Of a DNA stretch of 19,440 bases, positions 1 through 7,126 are shown one piece after another. Each line of letters opens with the position of its first letter. Position 1 is the stretch's first letter. The notes beneath the pieces are model-generated. The model ran no database searches. It was given only the letters and a program-made list of their open reading frames with translations, and was not told the DNA's origin. The DNA lies in the NCBI GenBank assembly GCA_910583775.1, contig CAJTYD010000065.1:1-19440 (forward strand), in the 5' to 3' direction. This stretch comes from an uncultured Muribaculaceae bacterium. GTDB taxonomy: Bacteria > Bacteroidota > Bacteroidia > Bacteroidales > Muribaculaceae. A program made the translations under genes and the position numbers.

Positions 1-38
1 TCTTTCAGTATCTTGCAGGTCTGCTTTCCTCGTGCCAT
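1..38 (-). CDS. 5' end of a gene truncated by the window edge
   Basis: An ATG at 38 (minus strand) opens a frame reading MARGKQTCKILK up to the window edge. It starts 2 nt after the stop of the membrane-protein gene, as in an operon. From memory, this N-terminal string matches a Bacteroidales family whose proteins begin (M)xRGKQTCKILKEIRRQIA and then carry a cysteine-rich segment, often ahead of carboxypeptidase-like or TonB-type domains. Only 12 complete codons are visible, so function cannot be assigned. The residue match is seen directly; the family identification is recollection. Confidence 0.55.
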   Translation of the reverse strand, partial: MARGKQTCKILK

Positions 39-40
39 AG

Positions 41-1042
41 TCAGTGTTTTTGTGGGTTATCAAAAAGGAAATTGTTGGCGTGGAGACGGACATAAGCCAT
101 TTGCATTTTCGTAATTTCCTCGTCATATTCATCTAATGAATACATTGCATCATCAAACTTCCCAAAATCAAGATCCAACTCATTGATTATATTGACTCGT
201 TGCTCCAAGTCAAACTGCGGTTGTTTTATACCATCAAACTCCGAAACCGCCTTTTCAAGAATCCCGGCATACTTTTCTGCACCGATAGCTTTAAGGCCCT
301 CAATGGCATCAAGATATACCATGCCGATTGAATCAGTGAAAAATCCATAATGTCCATCGCCATACACCTCAGAAATATACCAGTTGACTGAAAGAATATG
401 ACGCTGTTCTATACTGAACTGCGATACATCTTTAAGGTAATCATCATAACTGCCCGACACATTCACATAGGGTCTTATGGGATCAATTACATCTTCCGGG
501 GTAGTATCGGCTTCATTGATTAGCTGAACTGTCACATCGTACCTGCACACATCAATATCTCCGGTCTGTTCAAGTATGACTTTCCCAAGAGTATTCATAG
601 CGTTATTCAGTCGTATATAACGGGTGAGTAGAAAGCCTTTGACAACAATTGTTATAATAAGTAATATCCAGAAATAGATTGTAAATTTAGGGCTGAAGTA
701 TTCCATGCCGACCCACAACACACAAAGGATAAACAGTGAACCTACAGTGCGAAACCGCATAGCCAGTGGATTAAAAAAGTCTTCTATGACTTTTTTATCG
801 GATACCGGAGTGATGTTATAGCTCACTCCCTCAAAAGTAGGACATGGTTTCTTGTCCGGCTTAGAGAATATATGCCTAAATCCCCGATATACGCCGAATA
901 TCATCCACCCGGCGAAGCAGGCATAAATAATCTTCATTGCCTCACCATCCTTTCCTGAAGTGATAAAAATCAGAATAATTGCAATTATAGCCAGCATTGA
1001 GCATAAGGCAATTCCAATTATGAATGTCGTTTTTTTATTCAT
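41..1042 (-). CDS. Membrane protein of unknown function, four predicted helices
   Basis: I do not recognise this 333-residue protein. Its N-terminal part has four hydrophobic segments, at about residues 6-28, 36-55, 98-115 and 119-139. A charged soluble domain of about 190 residues follows, rich in Asp, Glu and Tyr, with no motif I know. I chose the ATG at 1042 because it forms an ATGA overlap with the stop of the upstream radical SAM gene; an in-frame ATG two codons earlier (1048) is the alternative. The overlap implies translational coupling, so the protein probably works with the activase or under the same stimulus. The gene looks more AT-rich than the housekeeping genes to the right, which fits an accessory locus. 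Confidence 0.75.
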   Translation of the reverse strand: MNKKTTFIIGIALCSMLAIIAIILIFITSGKDGEAMKIIYACFAGWMIFGVYRGFRHIFSKPDKKPCPTFEGVSYNITPVSDKKVIEDFFNPLAMRFRTVGSLFILCVLWVGMEYFSPKFTIYFWILLIITIVVKGFLLTRYIRLNNAMNTLGKVILEQTGDIDVCRYDVTVQLINEADTTPEDVIDPIRPYVNVSGSYDDYLKDVSQFSIEQRHILSVNWYISEVYGDGHYGFFTDSIGMVYLDAIEGLKAIGAEKYAGILEKAVSEFDGIKQPQFDLEQRVNIINELDLDFGKFDDAMYSLDEYDEEITKMQMAYVRLHANNFLFDNPQKH

Positions 1043-1668
1043 AGACATTGTTTGCGGATTTGGTAGGTGAATAAATCGAATCGGGTAAAGCCGAGTTGTT
1101 CAAGCGCGGCTCGGCTTGCGTCGCGATCGGCATCAGTGGTGAACTCAGGTATCAGAGGTATGCGGACGATGCAGTCACTCTGCCTTCCGTTATCGGCTAT
1201 CAGCCGGAGATTGGATAGGACAAGGGAATTGTCCAGCCCGGTATAGTTGCGGTAAATCTCAGAATTCATGTCCTTGATGTCGATGATAAGTGTATTTACC
1301 ACAGGGAGCAAGGACGCGATATTGTCCATCGGAACATTGAGCGAGGTTTCAAGATTGATTTGCCAGCTCTCGTCGCACAGTTCGCGGAAGCGTCGGATAA
1401 AATCGGGACGCAGACACGGCTCCCCACCGCCGAATGTCACGCCGCCATTGGTGGCAAGGAAATAAAGCTCGTCGATGCGTATTTCCCGGTATAGCAATTC
1501 CGGGGTGTATTCCTTGAACTTGCCGCCATCACCGAGCGACTGGGGATTGAGGCAATAACGGCAATGGAGCGGGCATCCGTGGAAAGCCACAAGCGTGGTG
1601 ACGCCATCGCCGTCGGTAGAGAGGCGATGACGCGCTATGCCGATGATTCTTGCGAGGCTCTTTCCCAT
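1039..1668 (-). CDS. Radical SAM activating enzyme, PflA-like (short form)
   Basis: A 209-residue radical SAM protein. The [4Fe-4S]/SAM motif CxxxCxxC is present as CPLHCRYC (Cys32, 36, 39). It is followed by a GGGEP SAM-binding motif (80-84) and a DIKD strand near 120, as in pyruvate formate-lyase activating enzymes, which generate glycyl radicals using SAM. It lacks the extra eight-cysteine ferredoxin insert of larger glycyl-radical activases and is shorter than PflA (about 245 residues). No glycyl radical enzyme is visible in the window, so its substrate is unknown; NrdG-like or a peptide-modifying radical SAM role are alternatives. It heads the minus-strand operon. Its promoter region is shared with the divergent Crp/Fnr gene and carries a CRP-like palindrome in an activating position. 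Confidence 0.82.
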   Translation of the reverse strand: MGKSLARIIGIARHRLSTDGDGVTTLVAFHGCPLHCRYCLNPQSLGDGGKFKEYTPELLYREIRIDELYFLATNGGVTFGGGEPCLRPDFIRRFRELCDESWQINLETSLNVPMDNIASLLPVVNTLIIDIKDMNSEIYRNYTGLDNSLVLSNLRLIADNGRQSDCIVRIPLIPEFTTDADRDASRAALEQLGFTRFDLFTYQIRKQCL

Positions 1669-1735
1669 TGTGCCCGTATTTATGCTGTCATTTTTCTTTG
1701 CTATCCCATAAATCGTTAAAGGGTAGTTTACATAG

Positions 1736-1743
1736 CAAAGTTA
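1736..1743 (-). promoter_or_regulatory. -7 box of the radical SAM operon
   Basis: The minus strand reads TAACTTTG, an exact match to the Bacteroidota -7 consensus TAnnTTTG, about 68 nt upstream of the ATG at 1668. No TTTG -33 box is found at the usual spacing. A 14-bp palindrome (1766-1779) lies 22 nt upstream instead, which is what an activator-dependent promoter would look like. The predicted transcript start is near 1729-1732. A single box has a noticeable chance rate; the identical arrangement at 18662-18706 raises confidence. Confidence 0.6.
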
Positions 1744-1765
1744 ACAATAATAATCGGATTTCAGA

Positions 1766-1779
1766 GTGACATTTGTCAC
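1766..1779. promoter_or_regulatory. CRP-like operator, copy 1
   Basis: Perfect 6-bp arms around a 2-nt centre: GTGACA-TT-TGTCAC. Read as a CRP site (TGTGA-N6-TCACA) it matches 9 of 10 fixed positions. The centre at 1772.5 lies about 41-43 nt upstream of the predicted start of the radical SAM operon, the class II activator position. It is also about 91-93 nt upstream of the predicted start of the divergent regulator gene. The 15-mer from 1766 to 1780 is identical to 18663-18677. The sequence is seen directly; the binding protein is inferred. Confidence 0.6.
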
Positions 1780-1851
1780 ACTTGCACTGAAATCGACCAT
1801 ATTGTGAGGGTTTTATAAGCACAGAAGGGCCGGAAACTCATAAAAAAGTGG

Positions 1852-1859
1852 TATATTTG
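1852..1859 (+). promoter_or_regulatory. Possible -7 box of the Crp/Fnr regulator gene
   Basis: TATATTTG matches TAnnTTTG exactly and ends 4 nt before the ATG at 1864. Transcription would start at or within 1-2 nt of the start codon, giving a leaderless mRNA. No -33 TTTG is present 19-21 nt upstream. It could be a chance match in AT-rich DNA. Confidence 0.4.
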
Positions 1860-1863
1860 CATT

Positions 1864-2430
1864 ATGGAGAAGTTCAACGCCTTTGAGCGGGATATCGATT
1901 TCGCATTCTGGCAGGAGATCTGCGAGAGCCACGGCGAGCTACGGCATTATCGCCGTGGCGAATATCTCGTGAACTCCGGTGACGGCCTCAAATACTGCGG
2001 ATGGATACGGAACGGAGGTTTCAAGCATGCGCTGTCCGACTGCGACGGGTGTCTTAAGACAGTAGGCTTTGTATTCAGTAATGCGGTTCTGGCCAACTAC
2101 TCAGCGATAATGTCGGGTGGCCCCATGCCAACTGCCATCATAGCATTGGAAGATTCCGATGTGATGATTGTGCCGACAAAGTTTATCCGGGAATATTTAG
2201 AGAGCAATCCGGAGTTTAATCTGCGGTTCGTACAGTCCTTGTTCTCCCAAGCCTACGGAATAATACTCAACGGTTACTATTATTCGCCCCTCCAACGCTA
2301 CCGTCAACTGGTAGAGCGGTTCCCGCGAATACTTGAACTTGTGCCACTTGGCGAAATCGCCTCATATCTGAATATTTCCCGCCGTCAGCTCCATCGGTTT
2401 CGGGAGACTCCCGACAGTCAGGCCGATTGA
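1864..2430 (+). CDS. Crp/Fnr-family transcriptional regulator
   Basis: A 188-residue protein with an N-terminal cyclic-nucleotide-binding-type beta-roll (about residues 20-110), a long dimer helix (about 112-135) and a short C-terminal helix-turn-helix (about 162-180: GEIASYLNISRRQLHRFR). The length and the RFP..L..VPLGEIASYL stretch are typical of the Crp/Fnr regulators common in Bacteroidales. No FNR-type cysteine cluster for an Fe-S cluster is evident, although several cysteines occur (for example 60 and 63). Aligned on CRP, the recognition helix keeps both arginines (R173, R178) but has Arg174 where CRP has Glu181. It may therefore not read a TGTGA half-site in the CRP way. It diverges from the radical SAM operon, so regulation of that operon is plausible. 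The effector is unknown. Confidence 0.85.
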   Translation: MEKFNAFERDIDFAFWQEICESHGELRHYRRGEYLVNSGDGLKYCGWIRNGGFKHALSDCDGCLKTVGFVFSNAVLANYSAIMSGGPMPTAIIALEDSDVMIVPTKFIREYLESNPEFNLRFVQSLFSQAYGIILNGYYYSPLQRYRQLVERFPRILELVPLGEIASYLNISRRQLHRFRETPDSQAD

Positions 2431-2766
2431 CACTCTTGACAAATTGCCTGTTTTCGCTTGGCAGATTCATCAAAATTTATTTCCTTTGCAAAGTCAGAAA
2501 GAGATTGCAGTCAGCCATATCCATTGATTCACGACCATACCTTTATCTTTCCTTTCCGTTCCCTTTTGACCGCCTGACTGCTTCCTACAAATAAAATCCA
2601 TTTTTGTTACCTACTTGTTATCTTTCTCTGATTTTACAATCATAAATTGGTGACATCCAATACTATGCTTTGTTGTTTTATTTTCAAGGGAAGAAAAGAA
2701 ACATGATTGTCGTTACTTATTCTTCCCTTCCATGCGATAATCCGGATGTGTGATAAATAAAATTGT
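2431..2766. other. Convergent intergenic region without a gene
   Basis: This 336-bp gap lies between the ends of the plus-strand regulator and the minus-strand gdhA. From about 2530 to 2640 the plus strand is noticeably pyrimidine-rich. I see no convincing reading frame, RNA gene or -7 box. The only structure is the inverted repeat at 2686-2729. Confidence 0.6.
2686..2729. repeat. Inverted repeat between convergent genes
   Basis: The perfect 10-bp arms AAGGGAAGAA (2686-2695) and TTCTTCCCTT (2720-2729) are separated by 24 nt. The position between two convergent genes suggests a shared 3'-end structure. The loop is long and neither side is followed by a clear T-run, so it is not a canonical intrinsic terminator. 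Confidence 0.4.
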
Positions 2767-4110
2767 TCAGAGGATGCCCTGGGCCGTCATGGCGCGGGCA
2801 ACCTTCATGAAGCCGGCCACGTTGGCGCCTTTCACATAGTTGACGAAGTCGGAACCCTCCTCCTTGCCGTATTCCACACACTGCCCGTGGATATTCTTCA
2901 TGATGCTCTTAAGCTTGTCGTCGACCTCCTCGGCGCTCCATGTGAGACGCTCGGAGTTCTGCGCCATCTCGAGCCCGGAAACAGCCACTCCGCCGGCATT
3001 GGCCGCTTTTCCGGGAGCATACAGTATGCGGGCCTCGATGAATTTCCTGACAGCCTCGGGCGTCGAGGGCATGTTGGCCCCCTCGCTCACGGCAATCACG
3101 CCGTTGTCGAGAAGCGCCTGCGCGTCGTCGCCGTCGAGCTCGTTCTGCGTAGCCGAAGGCATCGCGATGTCGCATTTAACATGCTTCCAAGGTCGCTCGC
3201 CGGGAAGATACTGTACGTCGGGGTATTTGTCGGCCACTTCGCTGACTCGGCCACGATAATAGTTCTTGAGTTCGAAGATATAGTCGAGCTGCTCCTCGGT
3301 AAAACCCTCCGGCTTGATGATGGAGCCGCCGCTGTCGCTCATCGACACCACCTTAGCGCCGAGTTCCGTCAGCTTGCGTGTAGTGTATGTTGCCACATTT
3401 CCCGATCCCGACACAGCCACCTTCTTCCCCTTGATGTCGATGCCGCGCGTGGCGAGCATGTTGAGCAGGAAATAACAGTTGCCGTAGCCCGTGGCCTCCG
3501 GACGAATCAGCGAGCCGCCGAAGTCGAGACCCTTGCCGGTAAAAGTGCCCGTGAACTCGCGAGCCATCTTCTTGTAATAGCCGAACATATAGCCCACCTC
3601 GCGGCCGCCTACGCCGATATCACCGGCCGGAACATCCGTATCAGGCCCTATCTGACGCCAGAGCTCGGCAACAAAAGCCTGGCAGAACCGCATTATCTCA
3701 CGGTCGCTCTTACCTCGCGGCGAGAAGTCGCTTCCGCCCTTGGCGCCGCCCATGGCGAGCGTGGTGAGCGAATTCTTGAACGTCTGCTCGAAAGCGAGAA
3801 ACTTGAGGATCGACTGGTTGACCGACGCATGAAAACGGATGCCACCCTTATAGGGACCGATGGCATTGTTATGCTGGACGCGATATCCCATATTGTTCTG
3901 AACTTTTCCCTTATCGTCGATCCAGCTCACGCGGAACGAGATGATTCTGTCGGGAATGCAGAGACTCTCTATAAGGTTATCTTCCTCGAACTGAGGATAC
4001 TCGTTATAAACGTCCTCAATGGAGGTGATCACCTCCTCGACAGCCTGGAGATACTCCGGCTCATTAGGGAAACGGCGACTAAGATCCGCCATCACTTCTT
4101 TTACTTTCAT
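2767..4110 (-). CDS. gdhA: NADP-specific glutamate dehydrogenase
   Basis: Catalyses reductive amination of 2-oxoglutarate with ammonia to glutamate, a main nitrogen-assimilation step in Bacteroidales; cytosolic hexamer. The family signatures are clear: GPYKGGIRFH (about 85-94, Lys88), GGAKGGSD (121-128, catalytic Lys124), PAGDIGVGGREVGYMFG (Asp164) and the Rossmann motif GSGNVA (235-240). From the ATG at 4110 the protein is 447 residues, the same length as E. coli GdhA. The frame can be extended three codons to a TTG at 4119, but the ATG is more likely. A -7 box at 4206-4213 implies a leader of about 90 nt. It appears to be a single-gene transcript. A long frame on the opposite strand is a shadow. 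Confidence 0.96.
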   Translation of the reverse strand: MKVKEVMADLSRRFPNEPEYLQAVEEVITSIEDVYNEYPQFEEDNLIESLCIPDRIISFRVSWIDDKGKVQNNMGYRVQHNNAIGPYKGGIRFHASVNQSILKFLAFEQTFKNSLTTLAMGGAKGGSDFSPRGKSDREIMRFCQAFVAELWRQIGPDTDVPAGDIGVGGREVGYMFGYYKKMAREFTGTFTGKGLDFGGSLIRPEATGYGNCYFLLNMLATRGIDIKGKKVAVSGSGNVATYTTRKLTELGAKVVSMSDSGGSIIKPEGFTEEQLDYIFELKNYYRGRVSEVADKYPDVQYLPGERPWKHVKCDIAMPSATQNELDGDDAQALLDNGVIAVSEGANMPSTPEAVRKFIEARILYAPGKAANAGGVAVSGLEMAQNSERLTWSAEEVDDKLKSIMKNIHGQCVEYGKEEGSDFVNYVKGANVAGFMKVARAMTAQGIL

Positions 4111-4205
4111 AAATGTCAAATTTTACCTGTAGATAATATTATAAAACTCGGCCGGAGAAAGGGTAATTGAAGATCAAACCGGCGAAATTATCATTAAACC
4201 AGAGG

Positions 4206-4213
4206 CAAAATTA
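4206..4213 (-). promoter_or_regulatory. -7 box of gdhA
   Basis: The minus strand reads TAATTTTG (TAnnTTTG), about 96 nt upstream of the ATG at 4110. A degenerate -33 element (GTTG) occurs 20 nt upstream, at 4234-4237. The transcript would start near 4200. Confidence 0.5.
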
Positions 4214-4333
4214 TAGCATTTTATTTAATTTGGCAACAATTTGACAAAATATTTACAAATAATCTTTCCTTTTATCAATTATTTTTATCTTAATATATCA
4301 AAAAGACACAATCATTCTCGCCTTCGGCTCGAA

Positions 4334-4365
4334 ATTCAACATTCAAAATTATCTCAGTTATCTCA
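4334..4365 (-). repeat. Heptad repeat at the 3' end of sulP
   Basis: On the plus strand the units are ATTCAAC, ATTCAAA, ATTATCTCA and GTTATCTCA. The last 9-mer contains the sulP stop codon (complement of 4363-4365), and its near-copy supplies a second in-frame TGA nine bases later. A 22-nt stretch (4335-4356) is identical to 6237-6258 at the end of ompA. Coincidence is very unlikely at this length. Confidence 0.7.
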
Positions 4366-6075
4366 GGCGAGGGCGGCGCGGAGCCTGTCGTCGGCGATGG
4401 CGTTGGCCACGACCACAGCTTTAGAGATGTGGTCGCAGATATGCTCGGGGGAGATCATGTCGTCGATACCGGCCTTGTGAAGAGCCTCGCGGACACTGTC
4501 GTTGACACCCGAAAGCACAATCAGTATTCCTTCGCGGTGTGACGATTCTATAAGGATCTGAAGGTTGTGGATTCCCGTGGAATCGATGAACGGCACCTTT
4601 CGCATCCTGATGATGCGCACTATCGGCTTTTCTTCAAGCGACAGCCTTACTACCTCGTCGAATTTCGTGGCCGCGCCGAAGAAGAACGGTCCGTCGATCT
4701 CATAGACCGAAACGCCGGGCTTCAGGTCGAGCACCTCATGTTTCGACATATCCGTGCCCGCCGCTGCGTCGAGCTGCTGGCCATAGACGCGGATTCGGGT
4801 GTTTTCCGTGATACGCTGCAGGAAAACCACTACGGCGAGCAGCAGACCGATCTCAATGGCGATCGTAAGGTTGAAGACAACGGTCAGAAGGAAGGTCACG
4901 ACCAGAACCCACACATCTCCCTTTGGATTGTTGGCCATTCCCACGACAGTGCGCCATCCGCTCATGTTGTAGCTCACCATGATGAGCACCGCCGCCAGAC
5001 ACGACATCGGCACAAGGTTGATGAGCGGCATCGCGAACATGAACACCGCGAAAAGCACCAGGGCGTGGATCACTCCGGCCACCGGCGTCTTGCCGCCATT
5101 GGTGATGTTGGTCATGGTCCGGGCTATCGCTCCGGTCACCGGGATTCCGCCGAACAGAGGCACCGCCATATTGGCCAGTCCCTGCCCCATCAGCTCCGTG
5201 TTGCAGTTTGTACGGTCGCCTGTACGTCCGTCGGCCACAGTGGCGCTCAGAAGGCTCTCTATGGCGCCGAGCATCGCGATTGTAAAAGCCGAAGGAAGGA
5301 GAAGGTTTACCGATTCCATATTAAGTCCTATGGATTGCGCTTTCGGAATCGAGGGAGAGAGATCGCCGAAACGGTCGCCGATAGTCTGAATGCCGGTGAT
5401 ACCGAAAAACTCGCGAAGAACCCATACCAAAGCAGTGACGATCACTATCGCCGTCAGGGCTCCCGGCAGGCGTTCGGAAATCTTTGGAGTGAGAATGATT
5501 ATAAGAAGCGACAGCAGGCCGACACACAAGGTGGAGAGATCAATGCTGCCGAAATTAGATATGTATACGCGCCATTTGCCTATGAAATCGCCCGGCACGG
5601 CCTCCTTGATGTCGAGACCGAAGAAGTCGGGCATCTGCGTAGAGAAGATCGTAAGCGCGATACCGGCCGTGAAACCCACCACGATCGGATAAGGGATGAA
5701 CTTGATCACCGTTCCGAGCCTGAAGAGCCCCATAAGCACGAGAATGCAGCCCGCCATGAACGTCGCCATGGCGAGGCCGCTTAACCCGTAAAGCTGTATG
5801 ATATTATAGATGATGACGATAAACGCCCCTGTCGGGCCGCCGATCTGCACCGAATTGCCGCCGAACGCCGACACGATGAAGCCGCCGATAACGGCCGTCA
5901 CAAGGCCCACCGTTGGACTCACGCCGCTGGCTATGGCGAACGCTATCGCCAGAGGAAGGGCCACTATGCCGACAACCACGCCGGCCACAAGATCACTGCG
6001 AAATTTAGAGAGACTGTAATCCCTGCACGCCTCAATAAATGCCGGATGAAAGTCCGGCTTACCGATTATTTTCAT
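4363..6075 (-). CDS. SulP/SLC26-family anion transporter with STAS domain
   Basis: An inner-membrane transporter of 570 residues from the ATG at 6075, which has AAGG a few nt upstream. The frame continues to a GTG at 6135, 20 residues earlier, but that extension looks unlike the family's usual start. The N-terminal part has the SulP signature (FRSDLVAGVVVGIVALPLAIAFAI, shown here only in outline) and a run of about ten to twelve hydrophobic segments to about residue 430. The C-terminal STAS domain carries FIDSTGIHNL near residue 500, around the conserved Ser/Thr used for regulation in STAS proteins. Family members carry sulfate, bicarbonate or dicarboxylates; no carbonic anhydrase or sulfate-assimilation gene is adjacent to indicate which. 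It has its own -7 box at 6162-6169. Confidence 0.92.
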   Translation of the reverse strand: MKIIGKPDFHPAFIEACRDYSLSKFRSDLVAGVVVGIVALPLAIAFAIASGVSPTVGLVTAVIGGFIVSAFGGNSVQIGGPTGAFIVIIYNIIQLYGLSGLAMATFMAGCILVLMGLFRLGTVIKFIPYPIVVGFTAGIALTIFSTQMPDFFGLDIKEAVPGDFIGKWRVYISNFGSIDLSTLCVGLLSLLIIILTPKISERLPGALTAIVIVTALVWVLREFFGITGIQTIGDRFGDLSPSIPKAQSIGLNMESVNLLLPSAFTIAMLGAIESLLSATVADGRTGDRTNCNTELMGQGLANMAVPLFGGIPVTGAIARTMTNITNGGKTPVAGVIHALVLFAVFMFAMPLINLVPMSCLAAVLIMVSYNMSGWRTVVGMANNPKGDVWVLVVTFLLTVVFNLTIAIEIGLLLAVVVFLQRITENTRIRVYGQQLDAAAGTDMSKHEVLDLKPGVSVYEIDGPFFFGAATKFDEVVRLSLEEKPIVRIIRMRKVPFIDSTGIHNLQILIESSHREGILIVLSGVNDSVREALHKAGIDDMISPEHICDHISKAVVVANAIADDRLRAALA

Positions 6076-6161
6076 TTGCACCTTGATGTTTCGAAGCCGT
6101 AGGGCGGCTTCATTACGGGAGAACCGTTCCCGCACAATTATTTACCTTTAATTTTCGGGTG

Positions 6162-6169
6162 CAAAATTA
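6162..6169 (-). promoter_or_regulatory. -7 box of sulP
   Basis: The minus strand reads TAATTTTG, matching TAnnTTTG, with predicted transcription from about 6155. This leaves room for either the GTG (6135) or the ATG (6075). No clear -33 box is visible. Confidence 0.5.
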
Positions 6170-6188
6170 CAAAATTTTCGGCAATTCT

Positions 6189-6224
6189 AAAAAATGTTAA
6201 AATTGGCCCGGCGCCGGACCAATT
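6189..6224 (-). terminator. Intrinsic terminator after ompA
   Basis: A 24-nt dyad at 6201-6224 pairs AATTGG with CCAATT around the self-complementary core CCGGCGCCGG, with a single mismatch (6207/6218). On the minus strand it is followed within about 6 nt by TTTTTT (complement of 6189-6194). It lies about 32 nt past the ompA stop and just before the sulP promoter, so it should insulate the two genes. Confidence 0.7.
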
Positions 6225-6258
6225 CAAAATTCAACCTTCAACATTCAAAATTATCTCA
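6222..6258 (-). repeat. Heptad repeat at the 3' end of ompA-like gene
   Basis: On the plus strand the units are ATTCAAA, ATTCAAC, CTTCAAC and ATTCAAA, then ATTATCTCA, whose last three bases are the complement of the gene's TGA stop. The 22 nt at 6237-6258 are identical to 4335-4356 at the end of sulP. The repeat overlaps the outer arm of the terminator dyad. Confidence 0.7.
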
Positions 6259-7044
6259 CCGTGCCTGTTGTTCGGCATTCTGGATCATCTGCTTGTCGGC
6301 GGTGATGAAGATCTCCACCCGGCGGTTCTGGGCGCGTCCCTCGGCAGTGGAGTTGCTGGCGATTGGATTGTTCCAGCCGTCGCCGAGAGCCTTCATTCGC
6401 GCCGCAGGAATTCCCTGAGATTCCAGATAAGTCATAACAGACTGCGCGCGCTCAAGCGACAGCTTGTCATTGATGGCCTGCGTACCGGTATTGTCGGTAT
6501 ATCCCACAATAGTCACATCGGTATTGGGGAACTGCTTCAGATTGTAGGCGACCCTCGACAGAGCGGCATCGGCGGCAGCCGAAAGCGAGCTCGAATTGGT
6601 GCGGAAAAGTACCGAATTGCCCAGCACAAGCTTGATGGCCTCGAGATTGTTGCTGTCTTTCACCGACTCGATCTTGATGTCGCGGATAGCTTGCGCATTG
6701 GAATCGGCCTTCGCGGTGTTGTCGTCGATCTGCGACTGCATCTGGGCGAACTGCTCCTCGAGCGCTTTCTTCTGTCGGTCCATGTGGTTGCCGATCAGCG
6801 CACCCGTCCCGGCTCCCAAGGCGCCCCCGACAAGGGCTCCGATCCAGGTTCCGCGTCCACCGCCGATCAAGGCTCCCACGCCCGTGCCTATCGCCGCGCC
6901 TGCCGCGCCGCCGGCTGTGGCACCCTGACCTGCCTGACTCATTCCGTCCCATGTATTCTTCAGCGAGGTGCATCCTCCGCTGAACAGAGCAGCCACACTG
7001 AGCACTACAGCCGTGGCTTTGGTTGTAATACCGTTTGTTTTCAT
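6256..7044 (-). CDS. OmpA-domain lipoprotein with glycine-zipper segment
   Basis: A 262-residue envelope lipoprotein. The signal peptide ends in the lipobox LFSGGC (Cys25). A glycine-zipper segment rich in GAxxG repeats spans about 40-87 and may insert in the membrane or oligomerise. A short helical linker follows (about 88-110). The C-terminal OmpA-like peptidoglycan-binding domain (about 140-252) carries GYTDNTG (Asp184) and NRRVE (Arg241/242), the residues that hold diaminopimelate in this family. The architecture resembles YiaD-type proteins, which tether the outer membrane to the cell wall. The gene starts 82 bp after the ccsA-like stop, in the same direction. No exact -7 box lies in that gap (the near-match on the minus strand is TTAATTTG), so read-through from the upstream operon is possible. 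A clear terminator follows it. Confidence 0.9.
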   Translation of the reverse strand: MKTNGITTKATAVVLSVAALFSGGCTSLKNTWDGMSQAGQGATAGGAAGAAIGTGVGALIGGGRGTWIGALVGGALGAGTGALIGNHMDRQKKALEEQFAQMQSQIDDNTAKADSNAQAIRDIKIESVKDSNNLEAIKLVLGNSVLFRTNSSSLSAAADAALSRVAYNLKQFPNTDVTIVGYTDNTGTQAINDKLSLERAQSVMTYLESQGIPAARMKALGDGWNNPIASNSTAEGRAQNRRVEIFITADKQMIQNAEQQAR

Positions 7045-7126
7045 AATATCCTCAAATTAAGAATTTATAATCCGTACTATCGTTATAGAAACGCTTTGCC
7101 CCTCCGCAATGGTTCACCGCAAAATT

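Noticed and set aside
1039..1668. Assignment as NrdG, the anaerobic ribonucleotide reductase activase
   Set aside because: No nrdD is adjacent, and the GGGEP/DIKD pattern and the length are more general PflA-like; a specific name is not supported.
2887..4170. 427-codon plus-strand frame
   Set aside because: It lies opposite gdhA, whose motifs are unmistakable; the long antisense frame is a by-product of codon composition.
4318..4335. Intrinsic terminator after sulP (GCC-TTC-GGC)
   Set aside because: Only a three-pair stem forms reliably and no T-run follows.
4567..5784. 405-codon plus-strand frame
   Set aside because: Antisense to sulP; the product is His/Arg-rich with no fold, as expected for a shadow.
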